A DNA stretch of 64,000 nucleotides from Armatimonadetes bacterium Uphvl-Ar2 (GTDB taxonomy: Bacteria > Armatimonadota > Fimbriimonadia > Fimbriimonadales > Fimbriimonadaceae), in the NCBI GenBank assembly GCA_002162095.1, contig CP021424.1, forward strand, positions 434,001 through 498,000. The letters run 5' to 3'. The translations under genes and the position numbers were made by a program. This document shows positions 26,412 to 34,426 of the stretch, in pieces; position 1 is the stretch's first letter; the number at the start of each line of letters is the position of its first letter. The notes beneath the pieces are model-generated. The model was not told where the DNA came from, searched no databases, and saw only the letters and a list, made by a program, of their open reading frames with translations.

Positions 26412-27383
26412 ATGTCTTACGCGCCGGGTTCGGAAACCATTGGCATCATTGGCTATGGCAACCAAGGACGTCCCCATGCCCTAAACCTGCGCGACAGCGG
26501 CCGGGACGTGGTGGTGGGCCTGCGCGAAGGTAGCCCGAGTGCGGAACGCGTGCGAGAAGACGGGCTGCGCGCGGTGAGCCTGGAAGAAGCGGCGCGATGC
26601 GATGTGGTGGCGCTGCTGCTACCCGATGAGCGCATAGGCGAGGTGTGGCGTGACTATGTGGCCCCGGTGGCGCGAGACGGGCAGATGCTGATGTTTGCCC
26701 ACGGCTTTGCCATCCACTTTGGGTTGATTCAGCCCCTGGCGGGGATGGATGTGGCGCTGGTTTCACCAAAAGGTGCAGGCAAATGGGTGCGGGCGATGTA
26801 CGAAGCGGGGAGCGGACTGCCCGCGCTCGTGGCCGTGCACCAGGACGCCACGGGGCAGGCTCTGGAACGTGCGATGAGCTACGCCGAAGGCATTGGGGCG
26901 ACCCGGGTCGGGACGCGCACAACCACCTTCCGGGCCGAGACCATCACCGATCTATTTGGCGAACAAGCCGTGCTGTGCGGCGGGATCCCGGCTCTGATCC
27001 AAGCCGGATACGAGACGTTGGTGGATGCCGGCTACGAACCCGAAGACGCTTACTTAGAGTGCGTCTACGAAGCCAAGCTCATTGTGGATTTGATGCTGGC
27101 GCAAGGGCTAGCCGGGATGCGGCAGGCCATCTCCCCCACCGCCGCCTACGGCGGTCAGCGGGCATTTCACCGTTTGGTGAATGAGGAGACTCGGGCCGAA
27201 ATGAAGCGACTTCTCAACGAGATCGAAGACGGCTCCTTCGCCCAGGAATGGGTGGCAGCCGCCCCGGCGGGCGTGCCCGTGCCCCCGGGGGCAGAACCCC
27301 TGGATGCCGCCCGCGCGAGCCTGATGCAAGAGTGGCCGGAATGGCGCCCGATGGGCGCCCCTACCAGCGCACCCCGGCCGTAA
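26412..27383 (+). CDS. ilvC: Ketol-acid reductoisomerase-like protein
   Basis: A 323-residue class I (short) KARI homologue. The NADP loop GYGNQGRPHALNLRDSG is near the N-terminus. AHGFAIHFG has the catalytic His. The acidic metal ligands are in TDLFGEQ and AYLECVYEAK, and the C-terminal Ser is in ISPTAAYGG. The usual PKGPGH loop reads PKGAGK, so it is divergent. No ilvB, ilvN, ilvD or leu gene is near it, which is unusual for ilvC. It may be a paralogue with altered substrate. Confidence 0.85.
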   Translation: MSYAPGSETIGIIGYGNQGRPHALNLRDSGRDVVVGLREGSPSAERVREDGLRAVSLEEAARCDVVALLLPDERIGEVWRDYVAPVARDGQMLMFAHGFAIHFGLIQPLAGMDVALVSPKGAGKWVRAMYEAGSGLPALVAVHQDATGQALERAMSYAEGIGATRVGTRTTTFRAETITDLFGEQAVLCGGIPALIQAGYETLVDAGYEPEDAYLECVYEAKLIVDLMLAQGLAGMRQAISPTAAYGGQRAFHRLVNEETRAEMKRLLNEIEDGSFAQEWVAAAPAGVPVPPGAEPLDAARASLMQEWPEWRPMGAPTSAPRP

Positions 27384-28758
27384 GCAGCGGTCGCTGATCC
27401 GTCCGGAACGGAGAGGCCGGCAGCCCTGCGCCATTGAAGAGCGTGGCCTCAGGAATGGCCGTCCAGCCGTAGCGCACTTCGGTCGGGCGTTGTACCCCGG
27501 ATGCCGCGAGCACCACCGATTCCCCTTCAATGCGCGCGGTGGCGTCCTTGAACTCGCCGCCGGCTTCGGCAATTTGGAAGCCCGTCAATCCCTTCGGCCC
27601 GGCCTTCAGCCCTTGGGCATGGGCAAAGTGCACTCGCACCGCGCCTGCCATCGTTTCCACCTTTTGGTAAAGCGGACCAGAGTACGCCACGCCCATGCCG
27701 TAGTCCTTGGCCAGCGCCCACGCCGCCAGGCGCCGCCCCACGTTGAACTTGTCACGTGGGTGAATGTCCGCGAGGTTATCCACCAGGTCGGTAGTCACCA
27801 CCATGCCTGTCTTCGGCACCGAGAGCGCCAAGCGTTGCGCCTCGCGAAGCTCGGCCGACTTCGCACTGCCATCGTAGTTGTGGGGCGCAATCTGGACGAA
27901 GTAGAACGACATGTCGTCGTTCTTCCACCACCGTCGCCAGTCCTCAATCATGAGCGGGAACGACATCTGGTACTGCTCCGCTCGCCCCACATTGCTCTCG
28001 CCCTGATACCACAAGAAGCCCCGCGCACTGAACGGCAACACCGGCTGGATCATCGCGTTATAGAGCGTGGAACCCCGCCAGTTGCCGTTGCCATCCAGCG
28101 GCATTTGACCATTCGGTGAAAGCTTGCTCATTACCGCCGAGGGGCTCGTCCAGCGCTCCACTTCGGTGCCGCCGTAGCTGGTGGTGATGAGCCCCACCGG
28201 GACGCCAAGTTCCTCTTGCAAACGCCGCCCGAACCAATAGGCTACGGCCGACCACTCGGCCATGCCAGCGCCCCCCGCGGCCTCCCACGGCCGATCTACA
28301 TCCGCCACCGGCACATTGCTGTGCCGTAGCGGCACAAAGTAGCGGCGCAACATGGGATTGTTGCCCTGCACCTCGGCCATGTTTCCACCCGGCCGACCGC
28401 CATCACACTGGGCCAGAGTCCACTGCATGTTGCTTTGGCCACTGCAGATCCAGACCTCGCCGAGATACACCTCGCGTTGTAGGGTCTTCCCCGCTTGGGT
28501 CACCGTCAGCTTGAAAGGTCCGCCCGCCTTGCCGGTCGGCACCTTGGTCATCCAATAGCCGCTTGCGCCCGCCCGCGCCGTGGCCCGGGCACCCTCGGCC
28601 CAGCTTCCCTGTACTTCCACCGTCGTCCCCGGCGGCGCCCAGCCCCACACGGCCGAACGCGTTTGCTGCTGCAGCACTGCACCATCGGAGAAGAGAGAAG
28701 AGAGTTTCAGCTCGGTGGCTTGCACCGCAGCGAGGGAGGCAAGGAGAAGCGCCGTCAC
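27361..28758 (-). CDS. Sialate O-acetylesterase-like SGNH hydrolase
   Basis: A 465-residue exported esterase, starting at GTG 28758 with a short signal peptide (cleavage near VQA-TEL). The SGNH site is visible: nucleophile in CSGQSNMQWTL (about residues 108-118), Gly/Asn in WYQGESNVGR (about 254), and a C-terminal Asp/His region DIHPRDKF. Family members de-acetylate sialic acids or plant xylan sugars. Its 3' end overlaps ilvC by 23 bases. Confidence 0.9.
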   Translation of the reverse strand: MTALLLASLAAVQATELKLSSLFSDGAVLQQQTRSAVWGWAPPGTTVEVQGSWAEGARATARAGASGYWMTKVPTGKAGGPFKLTVTQAGKTLQREVYLGEVWICSGQSNMQWTLAQCDGGRPGGNMAEVQGNNPMLRRYFVPLRHSNVPVADVDRPWEAAGGAGMAEWSAVAYWFGRRLQEELGVPVGLITTSYGGTEVERWTSPSAVMSKLSPNGQMPLDGNGNWRGSTLYNAMIQPVLPFSARGFLWYQGESNVGRAEQYQMSFPLMIEDWRRWWKNDDMSFYFVQIAPHNYDGSAKSAELREAQRLALSVPKTGMVVTTDLVDNLADIHPRDKFNVGRRLAAWALAKDYGMGVAYSGPLYQKVETMAGAVRVHFAHAQGLKAGPKGLTGFQIAEAGGEFKDATARIEGESVVLAASGVQRPTEVRYGWTAIPEATLFNGAGLPASPFRTDQRPLLTAGVRW

Positions 28759-28798
28759 GCTAGCCCTTCTACCTCAGCCCTGCGCCAAAACGCGAAAC

Positions 28799-29782
28799 TT
28801 AATCGCGATCGAGGCTATCCAGGTGGGTGGTTTCGATCCGCCGAATCTGGCGGACGGCGGAGCGCATGACAATGCTTTCCGTCTTGGCAAATCCTCGGCC
28901 GTAACGCACGCCCTTGAGCAGGTCACCGGTGGTGATGCCCGTGGCGGCAAATACCACGCTGCCCCGTGCCATGTCTTCCGTCACCAGCACCCGGTCGGGG
29001 TCGCCGTTCATCATGGTGCTGGCCCGCTCGCGGTCTTCCTCACTGCGGAACTTGAGCCGAGCCTGCATGTCGCCGCCGACGCACAACACGGCAGCGGCCG
29101 TGATGACGCCTTCCGGAGCACCACCGATGCCCATCAGGCCGTCAATGCCGCTGTCTTGGTCCAGCGCGGCAATGGCCACCGAAAGGTCACCATCCGGCAC
29201 CAATTGCACGCGGCAACCGGTTTCGCGGAGTTCGCTGATGAGCGCCTCGTGCCGGGGACGATCGAGGCAGCCGATGATGAGTTCTTCGACATCCTTGCCC
29301 AGCGCCTTGGCCATCAAGCGCACGTTGACGCGCGGGGGCAGGGTGATATCGACAATGCCTTTGCATTCGGCGCCGACCACGAGCTTTTCCATGTAGGTGT
29401 CGGGGGCGTGCATCAGCCAGCCTTCGCCTTCGGCGGCGGCGGCCAGAACGCTGATGGAGTTCGGCGTGCCGTTGGCGCACAGGTTGGTGCCTTCCAGCGG
29501 GTCCACGGCGATCTGAATCTTGGGGCCGCCCCGGCCGAGCTTTTCGCCGATGTAGAGCATGGGGGCTTCGTCACGCTCGCCTTCGCCGATGACGATGGTG
29601 GCGTCAATCGGCATGCTGTCCATGGCCCGGCGCATGGCGTCGCAGCTGGCCTGGTCGGCTTCGTCTCTCATGCCCTTGCCCACCCACTTGGCGGCGGCGA
29701 GAGCGGCGGCTTCGGTCAGGCGGAGAAAGTCGCTACTGCTGTAGCCGTCCGTGGGCACCGAAGCATCGTTGGTTCGAGGCAT
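28799..29782 (-). CDS. glpX: Fructose-1,6-bisphosphatase class II
   Basis: A 327-residue GlpX-type phosphatase acting in gluconeogenesis. Diagnostic blocks are VIGEGERDEAPMLYIGE (about residues 55-71), DPLEGTNLCA with the metal Asp and catalytic Glu, and MGIGGAPEGVITAAA. ATG 29782 is preferred over an earlier start at 29809, because TATCCT lies seven bases upstream and homology starts here. Cyanobacterial versions also hydrolyse sedoheptulose bisphosphate. Confidence 0.93.
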   Translation of the reverse strand: MPRTNDASVPTDGYSSSDFLRLTEAAALAAAKWVGKGMRDEADQASCDAMRRAMDSMPIDATIVIGEGERDEAPMLYIGEKLGRGGPKIQIAVDPLEGTNLCANGTPNSISVLAAAAEGEGWLMHAPDTYMEKLVVGAECKGIVDITLPPRVNVRLMAKALGKDVEELIIGCLDRPRHEALISELRETGCRVQLVPDGDLSVAIAALDQDSGIDGLMGIGGAPEGVITAAAVLCVGGDMQARLKFRSEEDRERASTMMNGDPDRVLVTEDMARGSVVFAATGITTGDLLKGVRYGRGFAKTESIVMRSAVRQIRRIETTHLDSLDRD

Positions 29783-29893
29783 GGTGGAGAGGATACCGGC
29801 ACGTCCCATGCCAACTTGCCCGGATTTTGTTTCCTTGACCTAAGTCCCGTGACTCATGGCGCCAATACTGAGGGGTATTATCGTGTCTCGCGT

Positions 29894-29969
29894 TGCCGCA
29901 TAGCTCAGCAGGTAGAGCAGCTGACTGTTAATCAGCGGGTCGTAGGTTCGAGTCCTACTGCGGCAGCCA
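29894..29969 (+). tRNA. tRNA-Asn (anticodon GTT), integration target
   Basis: A 76-base tRNA. Acceptor TGCCGCA pairs with TGCGGCA, anticodon stem CTGAC... encloses loop TGTTAAT with anticodon GTT, and T-arm TAGGTTCGAGTCCTA, discriminator G and CCA are present. A TATTAT -10-like box lies at 29876-29881. Its 3' 46 bases are duplicated at 52963, marking it as the attachment site of the island to its right. The gene itself stays intact. Confidence 0.97.
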
Positions 29970-29987
29970 CTTTTTAGGTTCAAATCC
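29924..29987 (+). repeat. attL: 64-bp direct repeat in tRNA-Asn
   Basis: The copy begins in the anticodon stem-loop at ACTGTTAATC and runs through CCA into the next 18 bases (ending AGGTTCAAATCC). The same 64 bases recur without mismatch at 52963-53026 and differ immediately outside. Confidence 0.97.
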
Positions 29988-30057
29988 ACCGAACTCCATA
30001 CACTGTTGCCATCTACTGGGAGTAGAAGTGGGAGTAATCGGAACTCCGGGTTGCGGT

Positions 30058-30975
30058 TCACGAATCTGCCTGAACTCCCAGAATCTTCGCCCTACGCTTA
30101 GCATCGTTGTGGAACTCGGTTCGGCAAAGATTGCCGCAGAAGCGGGTATTGGACTTACGAGTGGGTTCAAGAACTCCCTCGCAGTTCTGGCACCTTCTGT
30201 CCAGAAGTTCATTCCCTTGCCACCGAAACACGAGGCGCGTGTAAAGCGCGCCCAGCAACGTCCCCGGGCGAATCACCGGAAGAAAGCCAGAGCGCGGCTC
30301 AATGTGGACGTAGGTCTCGTTGTTCAGCCGATGATTTACGATTTGGGTTACGGCTTCCTTGTAGTCGGAAGGCTCCTTGATGACGTGGGCGATATCATCC
30401 TCCAGGACAGGCACAATCCCGGCGTAAAGCATCGGCATCGCCCTCAGGTCCGATATCGGCTTGATGAGCGGCAAGAGTGGGCGGGCCTTTTCAATGCAAG
30501 GCTTCAGCCTGTCGCCAAGCCGCTCATACCTTGTGCCCTCAGCAGCCGCACTTGCAATTGTGTCCCCAACGAGCATCACCACCCGAAGAAGTGCCGACTC
30601 CACCCGCCAAAGGTGGAGCGGCTCGAAGGGTGGGTCGAAACCGTTCCATGCGCTGAGGAGCCCCCACTTTCTGGCGAAAACCAGAATCGCTTCATCACCT
30701 TCTCCGTGCAGTCGGCTGAACTTGTCGACCGGTAGTCGCCTGGTGTTGACCAATTCGATCTGCTCTTCTTCGGGTGTGAGGTAGAGGCACCGGATTGTCG
30801 GTTCCTTGTGTTCCCGAAGCACTGCGGTTAACCCGAGCGTTCGCTTGGTCAGGTGCTGGAAGTCGCTGAACGGCTGATCCTGGATGCAGATTGAAGAGGC
30901 CGAGAAATGCCGGGTCAGCATTCCGATGCGGTTCTCGTAGTTGGTTCCGACCGGATCCGAGCTTACACGGTTCAT
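30058..30975 (-). CDS. Zinc-finger protein of unknown function (CGNR-like C-terminus)
   Basis: A 305-residue protein. About 230 residues of mostly helical, unrecognised sequence are followed by a C-terminal zinc-knuckle region: CQNCEG, then 14 residues on RFCGNLCRTEFHNDAKRRAK, giving C-x2-C...C-x3-C plus His. This resembles the tail of CGNR/ABATE-type proteins and some phage-encoded regulators. It is the first gene inside attL and is divergent from the excisionase gene, so it could be a regulator of the island. That role is inference only. Confidence 0.7.
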   Translation of the reverse strand: MNRVSSDPVGTNYENRIGMLTRHFSASSICIQDQPFSDFQHLTKRTLGLTAVLREHKEPTIRCLYLTPEEEQIELVNTRRLPVDKFSRLHGEGDEAILVFARKWGLLSAWNGFDPPFEPLHLWRVESALLRVVMLVGDTIASAAAEGTRYERLGDRLKPCIEKARPLLPLIKPISDLRAMPMLYAGIVPVLEDDIAHVIKEPSDYKEAVTQIVNHRLNNETYVHIEPRSGFLPVIRPGTLLGALYTRLVFRWQGNELLDRRCQNCEGVLEPTRKSNTRFCGNLCRTEFHNDAKRRAKILGVQADS

Positions 30976-31028
30976 AAACGGTACGACGAGTTTATCATCA
31001 TCTTAGCGGTGGAAACTAGCCCCTAACC

Positions 31029-31232
31029 ATGCTTAATGGTAATAACCTCAACCTCGAAAACATGCCCGCATTCCTCACCGTCCGCGAAGTTTGCCAAGTC
31101 CTTCGCGTGCAGAGGAGCAAGTGCTACGAGATCATGCGGTCCGGGCAATTGGAATACATCCAAGTCGGTCCACGGAGTAGGCGGATCTCAGCACTGGCAC
31201 TCCTTCGGTTCATCGAGGAGGCCCAGTCGTGA
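31029..31232 (+). CDS. Excisionase-family HTH protein
   Basis: A 67-residue MerR-like/HTH_17 domain: FLTVREVCQVLRVQRSKCYEIMRSG and YIQVGPRSRRI, ending with a helix. Such proteins act as excisionases or AlpA-like activators of integrases. Its stop overlaps the next gene's ATG (ATGA-type), so the two are coupled. Confidence 0.85.
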   Translation: MLNGNNLNLENMPAFLTVREVCQVLRVQRSKCYEIMRSGQLEYIQVGPRSRRISALALLRFIEEAQS

Positions 31233-32842
31233 TGGGTCAGGGAACGATGAGCCCCGTTCTCACGCCAGAACATCGGCGGGAGCTTGAAGAGGGGTCAGGC
31301 ATCGCATCCGAAGTAATCACGTCGCGTGGGTATCGCTCGGTCCGCACCCTTCAAGAGTTCCGAGAACTCGGATTGGAGGGCTTGCCGTCCCGCGTCCCAG
31401 GGCTCCTCATCCCCATTGTTGGGGTGGGGAGAGAGGCTGCGCAATATCAATTCAAGCCAGACCATCCTCGGACGAACGACGGAGGCAAAGTCATCAAGTA
31501 CGAGTCCCCGTCGAAGCGCCGCGTTGGACTCGATCTGCATGCGTTCCGGTTAAATCCGGAGTGGGCCGAGGCAATTGACGTGCCCCTTTGGATTACGGAA
31601 GGGGTGAAGAAGGTTGACTGCGGGCTGTCCCGTGGCCTTTGTGTGGTCGGAGTTCAGGGTGTTTGGAACTGGCAAAAGGGGCGTGTCGCTAGCCCGGAAT
31701 GGGGCACGTTCCGATTGGAAGGCCGGGAGGTTCGAATCGTGTTCGACTCTGATGCCGCAACGAACCGGCAGGTACGGCAAGCAGAGGAGTCAATGGCCGA
31801 ATTCCTGCGCGAGCAGGGCGCACGGGTGAAGATCATCCGACTCCCATGTGGCACCAATGGGAAGGTCGGGCTCGACGACTACTTCGTACAGGGTGGTTCC
31901 GTCCAAGGGCTTGAGGACTTCGCTGTTGGCGTGGAGGATGCCTCGCGGGTTTCATTGGTTCGCCTTTGCGAACTCCAAATCCGAACAGACTTCGATTGGC
32001 TTGTAGACGGGCTCATCCCAGCCGGAGATTTGACGGTCATCTCGGCAAAGCCAAAGGTCGGCAAGTCAACGCTAGCCCGGGCAATGTGCGGGGCCGTTTC
32101 ACTTGGCTCGGAGTTTCTTGGCCGAAGCTGCAAGCAAGGGGCCGTAGCGTACTTGGCCTATGAGGACCAAGTGGCCGCCATTCGGTCCCACTTTGAGTCG
32201 TTGCACGCACCCGACGTCCTAGCGCTCCCCGACCCCGGACAAAAGTGCGAGGCTACGTGGTTGTCGAGCCAGATCGAGCGCCACCAATTACGACTCGTCG
32301 TCATTGACACCCTGTTTCGCGGCATCGCAATCCGAGACGGGAACGACTATGCTGGAGTCGTCAGGGCCTTGGACCCCATCCAGAACCTTGCCCGAGAAAC
32401 GGGATGCGGCATTGTTGTGACGCACCACGACCGGAAAGGCGATGGCAGTGACGCAGGCGACAGCACCTTGGGCTCTCAGGGCATCTTCGGGACGGCATCC
32501 ACCCTCATCTCGCTTCAGCGCGACTCCGCAAGCAACCGTCGCACGATCCGCTCCGTGCAACGATACGGAACTGATATTGAGCCAACAGAGCTTATCTTCG
32601 ACGGCAGCTACCCGCGGCTTGGTCGCTCTCGCGCCGAATCCCAGGTTCAGGATGACATGAGCGCACTCATTGCCTTCGTGCAGGAGAATCCAGACTCGGG
32701 TCGCGAGGACCTGTTAGCGGCCAACGTGGTGGCCAAGTCACGATTAACCAAGGTCATTGACGCCGCCATTGGCGAGGGGCTCATTATCAAGACCATGAGT
32801 AGCGCTAGGGGCAATCCGTACACCCTGCGCGTGCCTGCTTGA
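31229..32842 (+). CDS. RepA-like helicase with DUF3854/TOPRIM-like primase domain
   Basis: A 537-residue replication protein. The N-terminal part (about 40-220) has the DUF3854/TOPRIM-like pattern: PLWITEGVKKVDCG, a GVQGVWNW turn, and IVFDSDAATN. The C-terminal part is a RecA-like AAA_25 module with Walker A ISAKPKVGKSTLARA (about residue 270), Walker B RLVVIDTLFR, and VVTHHDRKGDG. A winged-helix tail is likely. The combination is typical of plasmid/ICE RepA proteins and suggests the excised island can replicate. Confidence 0.85.
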   Translation: MMGQGTMSPVLTPEHRRELEEGSGIASEVITSRGYRSVRTLQEFRELGLEGLPSRVPGLLIPIVGVGREAAQYQFKPDHPRTNDGGKVIKYESPSKRRVGLDLHAFRLNPEWAEAIDVPLWITEGVKKVDCGLSRGLCVVGVQGVWNWQKGRVASPEWGTFRLEGREVRIVFDSDAATNRQVRQAEESMAEFLREQGARVKIIRLPCGTNGKVGLDDYFVQGGSVQGLEDFAVGVEDASRVSLVRLCELQIRTDFDWLVDGLIPAGDLTVISAKPKVGKSTLARAMCGAVSLGSEFLGRSCKQGAVAYLAYEDQVAAIRSHFESLHAPDVLALPDPGQKCEATWLSSQIERHQLRLVVIDTLFRGIAIRDGNDYAGVVRALDPIQNLARETGCGIVVTHHDRKGDGSDAGDSTLGSQGIFGTASTLISLQRDSASNRRTIRSVQRYGTDIEPTELIFDGSYPRLGRSRAESQVQDDMSALIAFVQENPDSGREDLLAANVVAKSRLTKVIDAAIGEGLIIKTMSSARGNPYTLRVPA

Positions 32843-32853
32843 ACCCGCAGTGT

Positions 32854-32899
32854 CTTCCTCTTCCTCCCTTTCCTATATAGGTGCGGGAGGAAGACGAAG
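32854..32899. terminator. Large inverted repeat between convergent genes, probable two-way terminator
   Basis: CTTCCTCTTCCTCCC (32854-32868) pairs with GGGAGGAAGACGAAG (32885-32899) at 14 of 15 positions around a 16-base loop. It sits 12 bases after the repA-like gene and 59 before the end of the convergent gene. There is no clean T run, so it may instead be a protein- or RNA-binding element. Confidence 0.55.
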
Positions 32900-32958
32900 T
32901 GAGTAATGAGGATGACCGAAGGCGCAATGTCTACCCAGAAGTGCACCCGCCAGATTTC

Positions 32959-33477
32959 TTAGCGCCTCAGGGCCTCCAATTGGGCATCAACGAGATCCCA
33001 GCGATTCTCAAAAGGCAACAAGACTTCGAGCTTTATGGCCGTATGAAGTGAATCGGGCTTCCGTGGCCGCACTCCCCCAGTCCGATCAATCCAACTCCTG
33101 AAGTAGGTGACGATAGCCGTGAAGAACTCGCGCTCAGTGAGGACGAAGAAGCGGTCAGCCCCCCCGTTCTTTCCCAACGATACGTAGACCCGAATCAAGT
33201 CCGGATACTTGGGAGTCAGGGTTTCGCCCAATATCAGCCGCTTTCCGTCCTTCTTGACAACCACATACTTCGTGAGGGCACCCGTGATCCATTGAGAGCC
33301 GCTTGAGGTCTTGACCTGGATGGGGAGGCAGTTAAGCTTGTCATCCACAACCAGAACGTCAAATCCAGGAACGTTCCCCGCGAACGGTGTGGCAATGAGG
33401 CCGCGCTTGCCAAGGACGGCACACACGGCGTACTCGCCGACCTGCCCAACCACCATGTTTGCACGCCCAGATCGCAT
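32959..33477 (-). CDS. PD-(D/E)XK nuclease-like protein
   Basis: A 172-residue protein with the order GQVGEYAVCAVLGKRG, PGFDVLVVDD and LPIQVKTSSG. This gives the E...D...QxK core of small PD-(D/E)XK enzymes such as Holliday-junction resolvases and DUF4365-like nucleases. The C-terminal half is unassigned. It is convergent with the replication gene. It could serve recombination, or be a restriction-type effector. Confidence 0.7.
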   Translation of the reverse strand: MRSGRANMVVGQVGEYAVCAVLGKRGLIATPFAGNVPGFDVLVVDDKLNCLPIQVKTSSGSQWITGALTKYVVVKKDGKRLILGETLTPKYPDLIRVYVSLGKNGGADRFFVLTEREFFTAIVTYFRSWIDRTGGVRPRKPDSLHTAIKLEVLLPFENRWDLVDAQLEALRR

Positions 33478-33653
33478 GCCGAGATTCTACCGATGCAATA
33501 CCGAGGCTTGGCTTCAGCCATTACGGCCACCCGGCAAGAAGAAGTTCGCCGGCCACAGGTAAGACGGCCATTATGCCAGGGAGTTGATGTGATAGTTCAC
33601 CGTCACCGAACGGTTCGGAGAATTGAGGCGTCTAGTAAAACATGCTTATTAGC

Positions 33654-33682
33654 GGGACAAAATGAACCAAGAATGGCATAAT
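33654..33682 (+). promoter_or_regulatory. Promoter of the AbiE pair (leaderless)
   Basis: GGGACA (33654-33659), a 17-base spacer, and CATAAT (33677-33682). The ATG at 33689 follows by six bases, so the transcript would start at or next to the start codon. Confidence 0.45.
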
Positions 33683-33688
33683 AGAGCT

Positions 33689-34426
33689 ATGAGCAAGCTG
33701 AAGACCAAGGAGCATTCGAAGCGCAGCGCGACCGAAATCGCATTGCGCAGAGTCAAGTCGTCTGGGAAGTCCTTGCTCCGAGCGGAGGATCTGAAAGGGG
33801 CGACACCGGCCGCGGCATCCAAAGCTCTCGCCAGGCTTGCCAAACAAGGAGTTCTGACCCGAGTGGGAAAGGGCCTGTATTTTGCGCCCAAGGACACCCT
33901 AATCGGAAGGAGCAAGCCCTCGGAGACCTCCATCGCTTTGAAGAGACTGGAGGGCAAGACCAGGCCGACTGGAGCTTCAGCCGCAAACATCTTGGGCCTC
34001 AGCACCCAAATGCCCGCAAGACCTCAACTGATTGCATACACAAGCAACCCGCCAAAGAACGCGGGGACGGCCCGAATCAAATTGCGACGCACTGCGAGTC
34101 CGCATCCTTTGCCCGCTCTTGAAGGAGCTTTGCTTGAGTTCATCCGGGCACGTGGGGCGACTGCGGAAACGAGTCCGAGCGAGAGCATTCGGCGACTGCG
34201 TGAGTTGCTCACCAGCCAACTGACGGCGAGTCGACTGCGAGGTCTTCGAGAGGCGGCTCTTGCCGAGCCACCGCGAGTCAGGGCCGTTCTGGGAGCCTTG
34301 CTTGCGTATGCGGATTTGCCGGAAAGTCTTTGGGAGCCCCTCAAGACTTCGCTCAATCCGCTCACTCGGTTCGAATTTGGGCTCTTCGCTGAACTCCCGA
34401 ACGCAAGGGAGTGGCAGGCGAAGTGA
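33689..34426 (+). CDS. AbiEi-like antitoxin (DUF6088), type IV toxin-antitoxin
   Basis: About 245 residues. The N-terminal winged helix (ATEIALRRVKSSGKSLLRAEDL, KALARLAKQGVLTRVGKGLY) is the DNA-binding domain of AbiEi/DUF6088 antitoxins. A C-terminal antitoxin domain follows. ATG 33689 is preferred over 33662, because the -10 box lies between them. In AbiE systems the antitoxin represses its own operon and counters the nucleotidyltransferase toxin, giving phage-abortive infection. The stop overlaps the toxin start. Confidence 0.85.
   Translation: MSKLKTKEHSKRSATEIALRRVKSSGKSLLRAEDLKGATPAAASKALARLAKQGVLTRVGKGLYFAPKDTLIGRSKPSETSIALKRLEGKTRPTGASAANILGLSTQMPARPQLIAYTSNPPKNAGTARIKLRRTASPHPLPALEGALLEFIRARGATAETSPSESIRRLRELLTSQLTASRLRGLREAALAEPPRVRAVLGALLAYADLPESLWEPLKTSLNPLTRFEFGLFAELPNAREWQAK

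Noticed and set aside
28580-29977. 465-codon plus-strand frame across glpX and tRNA-Asn
   Set aside because: It is antisense to glpX and runs into the tRNA gene; composition is not protein-like.
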